The notes under the pieces are model-generated. The model saw nothing but the letters and a program-made list of their open reading frames with translations, searched no databases and had not been told where the DNA came from. A stretch of DNA of 64,000 nt, taken from assembly GCF_004114935.1 (NCBI RefSeq), contig NZ_CP022221.1:9073001-9137000 (forward strand). Reading direction: 5' to 3'. Shown in pieces: positions 62,348 through 64,000 of this stretch. Source of the DNA: Bradyrhizobium zhanjiangense. Its GTDB lineage: Bacteria; Pseudomonadota; Alphaproteobacteria; Rhizobiales; Xanthobacteraceae. A program made the position numbers and the translations under genes. Within the stretch, counting starts at the first letter, position 1. Every line of letters begins with the position of its first letter.

Positions 62348-63340
62348 ATGGGCGAGCCGACGCAGCGGACGATCAAGGCCAACGGCATCAGCCTCAACAT
62401 CGCCGAGCAGGGCGAGGGGCCAATGGTGCTGCTCTGCCACGGCTTTCCGGAAGGCTGGTACTCCTGGCGCCACCAGCTCGAGGCGCTGGCAGCGGCCGGT
62501 TACCACGCTGTCGCGCCCGACATGCGCGGCTACGGCAAGAGCGACCGGCCGGAAGCGATCGACCAATATACGATCTTCCATATGATCGGCGATCTCGTCG
62601 GCGTGCTCGACGCGTTCGAGGCCAAGGACGCCGTTATCGTCGGGCATGACTGGGGCGCGACGATCGCCTGGCACACGGCGCGCCTGCGTCCCGATCGCTT
62701 CCGTGCCGCCGCCATCCTCAGCGTACCCTATCGCCCACGCAGTCCGGTGCGGCCGACCAGCGTCATGCCGCAGACGGCGGATGCGCAGTTCTATCAGCTG
62801 TACTTTCAGGAGCCGGGTGTCGCCGAAGCGGAATTCGAAAGGGATCCGCGCGCAACACTCGGCGCCATGCTCTTTGGCGGTTCCGGCGAAGGGGCGGCAG
62901 CGATCCGCGCCAATGCCGAGCGCGCCGGCAGGACTGTTGGCATCGGAATGGTCTCGCGCAAGGATGGCATGCTGCCGAAGGTGCAGGTGCCGCTGCCCTC
63001 ATGGCTGAACGGCCCGGACCTCGACCATTATGGCGCCGAATTTGCCCGCAGCGGATTTCGCGGACCGCTCAATTACTACCGCAACATCGATCGCAACTGG
63101 GAGCTGATGGGCGCCTTCGAGGGCGTGAAGGTGGTCGTGCCATCGCTCTTCATCGCCGGCGACCATGACATGGTCCTTGCCTTCCCCGGCGCCGCCGAGC
63201 ATCTCGCCAACATGAGACAATGGGTGCCGCAGCTACGCGAGATCAAGATGCTGCCGGGCTGCGGACATTGGACGCAGCAGGAGCGGCCGGCGGAGGTGAA
63301 CGCGGCGCTCGTGGAATTCCTGCGAAGCCTGCCGAACTGA
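62348..63340 (+). CDS. Epoxide hydrolase / alpha-beta hydrolase
   Basis: The 330-residue protein has the soluble epoxide hydrolase pattern: HGFPEGWYSW (oxyanion), nucleophile Asp101 in VGHDWGATIAW, a cap domain with Tyr-containing lines (QLYFQEPGVAE, LNYYRNIDRNWEL), acid in IAGDHDMVL and His in GCGHWTQQERP. It opens epoxides with water through a covalent intermediate; haloacetate dehalogenase activity is a close alternative. The ribosome site GGGAGGC precedes the ATG at 62348. Confidence 0.9.
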   Translation: MGEPTQRTIKANGISLNIAEQGEGPMVLLCHGFPEGWYSWRHQLEALAAAGYHAVAPDMRGYGKSDRPEAIDQYTIFHMIGDLVGVLDAFEAKDAVIVGHDWGATIAWHTARLRPDRFRAAAILSVPYRPRSPVRPTSVMPQTADAQFYQLYFQEPGVAEAEFERDPRATLGAMLFGGSGEGAAAIRANAERAGRTVGIGMVSRKDGMLPKVQVPLPSWLNGPDLDHYGAEFARSGFRGPLNYYRNIDRNWELMGAFEGVKVVVPSLFIAGDHDMVLAFPGAAEHLANMRQWVPQLREIKMLPGCGHWTQQERPAEVNAALVEFLRSLPN

Positions 63341-63344
63341 AGCT

Positions 63345-63418
63345 TGGAGCGGGCGAAGGGAATCGAACCCTCGTATGCAGCTTGGGAAGCTGCCGTTCTA
63401 CCATTGAACTACGCCCGC
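63345..63418 (-). tRNA. tRNA-Gly (CCC anticodon)
   Basis: On the minus strand the 74 bases fold into a cloverleaf: acceptor GCGGGCG with CGCCCGC, anticodon stem GCAGC/GCTGC with loop TTCCCAA (anticodon CCC), and a T-loop GGTTCGATTCC. A CCA end is encoded. It reads GGG codons. Confidence 0.95.
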
Positions 63419-63591
63419 GGATGCGCAAGCCGCGCGCCTCCTGATTAGCCGAGACGGCGCCGCGCGCCAAGCGCTTTGGCGCGGCCGGCCTGACGCTTCT
63501 TAACGTTTTGGCAAGATTCCAGGTGCGCCGGATTGTGGCGGTGTTATGATCGCCGGTCTGGGGAGAAACGTGCACTGAGTGGGGCGTGTGC

Positions 63592-64000
63592 ATGGTGGGG
63601 CGTGTTTACGCGATATTCGACACGGCCATAGGGCGCTGCGGCATCATCTGGAGCAGCACCGGCGTGGTCGCCGTGCAATTGCCCGAGGCGCGGGAGATCG
63701 ACACCCGCCGCCGGATTTTTGCGATCCATCCCGAGGCGCGCGAGCAGCGGCCGTCCGAGAACGCCGAGCTTGCGATCGAGGGCATCGTAGCTCTGCTGCA
63801 AGGCAGCGACCCCGATTTTTCCGACGTCAGCCTGGACGCCGGCGGCGTGCCCGGCTTCAACCGGCGCGTCTATGAGTTCGCCTGCACCATTCCGCGCGGG
63901 GAGACTCGCACCTATCACGAGGTCGCCAAGGCGCTGGGTGCCTCCGGTGCCGCGCATTCGGTGGCGCAGGCGATCGCGAAAAATCCCTACATGCTGATCG
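63592..64000 (+). CDS. ogt: Methylated-DNA-protein-cysteine methyltransferase, N-terminal part (cut by window edge)
   Basis: From the ATG at 63592 the frame MVGRVYAIFDTAIGRCGIIW runs without a stop to the window end. It contains PGFNRRVYEFACTIPRGETRTYHEVAKALGASGAAHSVAQAIAKNPYMLI, the DNA-binding helices that precede the PCHR active site in Ogt/Ada-C. The catalytic Cys lies just outside the window. It repairs O6-alkylguanine in DNA by transferring the alkyl group to itself. Confidence 0.9.
   Translation, partial: MVGRVYAIFDTAIGRCGIIWSSTGVVAVQLPEAREIDTRRRIFAIHPEAREQRPSENAELAIEGIVALLQGSDPDFSDVSLDAGGVPGFNRRVYEFACTIPRGETRTYHEVAKALGASGAAHSVAQAIAKNPYMLI

Overview
The window looks like chromosome from a high-GC alphaproteobacterium, most likely Bradyrhizobium or a close relative. 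The evidence is the class I (archaeal-type) lysyl-tRNA synthetase, the alphaproteobacterial/plant type of glutamate-cysteine ligase, the ligase-associated Lhr/PdeM DNA-repair module, and many rhizobial-type palindromic intergenic repeats. This is inferred from family resemblance; no search was run. Coding density is high, and most genes are housekeeping or catabolic. I see no prophage, CRISPR array or replication origin.

Layout. 1-1.9 kb: the end of tldD, lepB and a nucleotidyltransferase-like gene. 2.0-3.1 kb: an IS110-family element whose transposase is broken by a frameshift. 3.1-7.1 kb: a PAN-domain secreted protein, gshA, a divergent MarR/glutathione S-transferase pair and a small membrane protein. 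7.5-14.2 kb: a beta-oxidation block (hydratase/dehydrogenase fusion, thiolase, acyl-CoA dehydrogenase), an NTF2-like protein and a divergent PadR regulator. 14.3-15.7 kb: a MerR regulator divergent from an HSL-type esterase. 16-19.4 kb: a large PodJ-like protein (coiled coil, one membrane helix, Sel1 repeats). 19.9-24.4 kb: a TauE/SafE permease with a TIGR02186 partner, an MBL hydrolase, and an EamA exporter with a divergent LysR. 24.5-33.2 kb: the four-gene ligase-associated repair set (PdeM, Lhr-like helicase, MBL exonuclease, ATP-dependent ligase), split by an orphan ABC binding protein and a TPR-methyltransferase.

33.5-43.9 kb: a small membrane protein, RNase Z-like MBL protein, MATE exporter, DUF952-pyrD pair, an S24/LexA-like regulator that has lost both catalytic residues, alpha-carbonic anhydrase, lysyl-tRNA synthetase, an amino-acid binding protein, an SCO-type copper protein and a ClpP-fold-like periplasmic protein. 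44.2-51.5 kb: a KstD-like flavoprotein, a chemoreceptor with a small companion protein, a frameshifted PAS-PAS-HTH regulator, a PHB-depolymerase-like esterase and a RidA-like protein. 51.7 kb to the end: an NTF2-like protein, a long minus-strand sugar operon (LacI regulator, xylulokinase, xylose isomerase, ABC ATPase, permease and binding protein, aldose dehydrogenase, sugar lactonase), a cupin-XRE/GNAT pair, an epoxide hydrolase, tRNA-Gly(CCC) and the start of an O6-alkylguanine-DNA alkyltransferase cut by the window edge.

The points most worth a second look are: the apparently protease-dead S24 regulator; the GTAG-led repeat pairs with a shared GCGAAGCG hairpin loop, which look like REPINs; the sugar operon that combines isomerase/kinase and dehydrogenase/lactonase chemistry; the split repair module; the two frameshifted genes; and three tandem palindromic repeats just upstream of the RidA-like gene.
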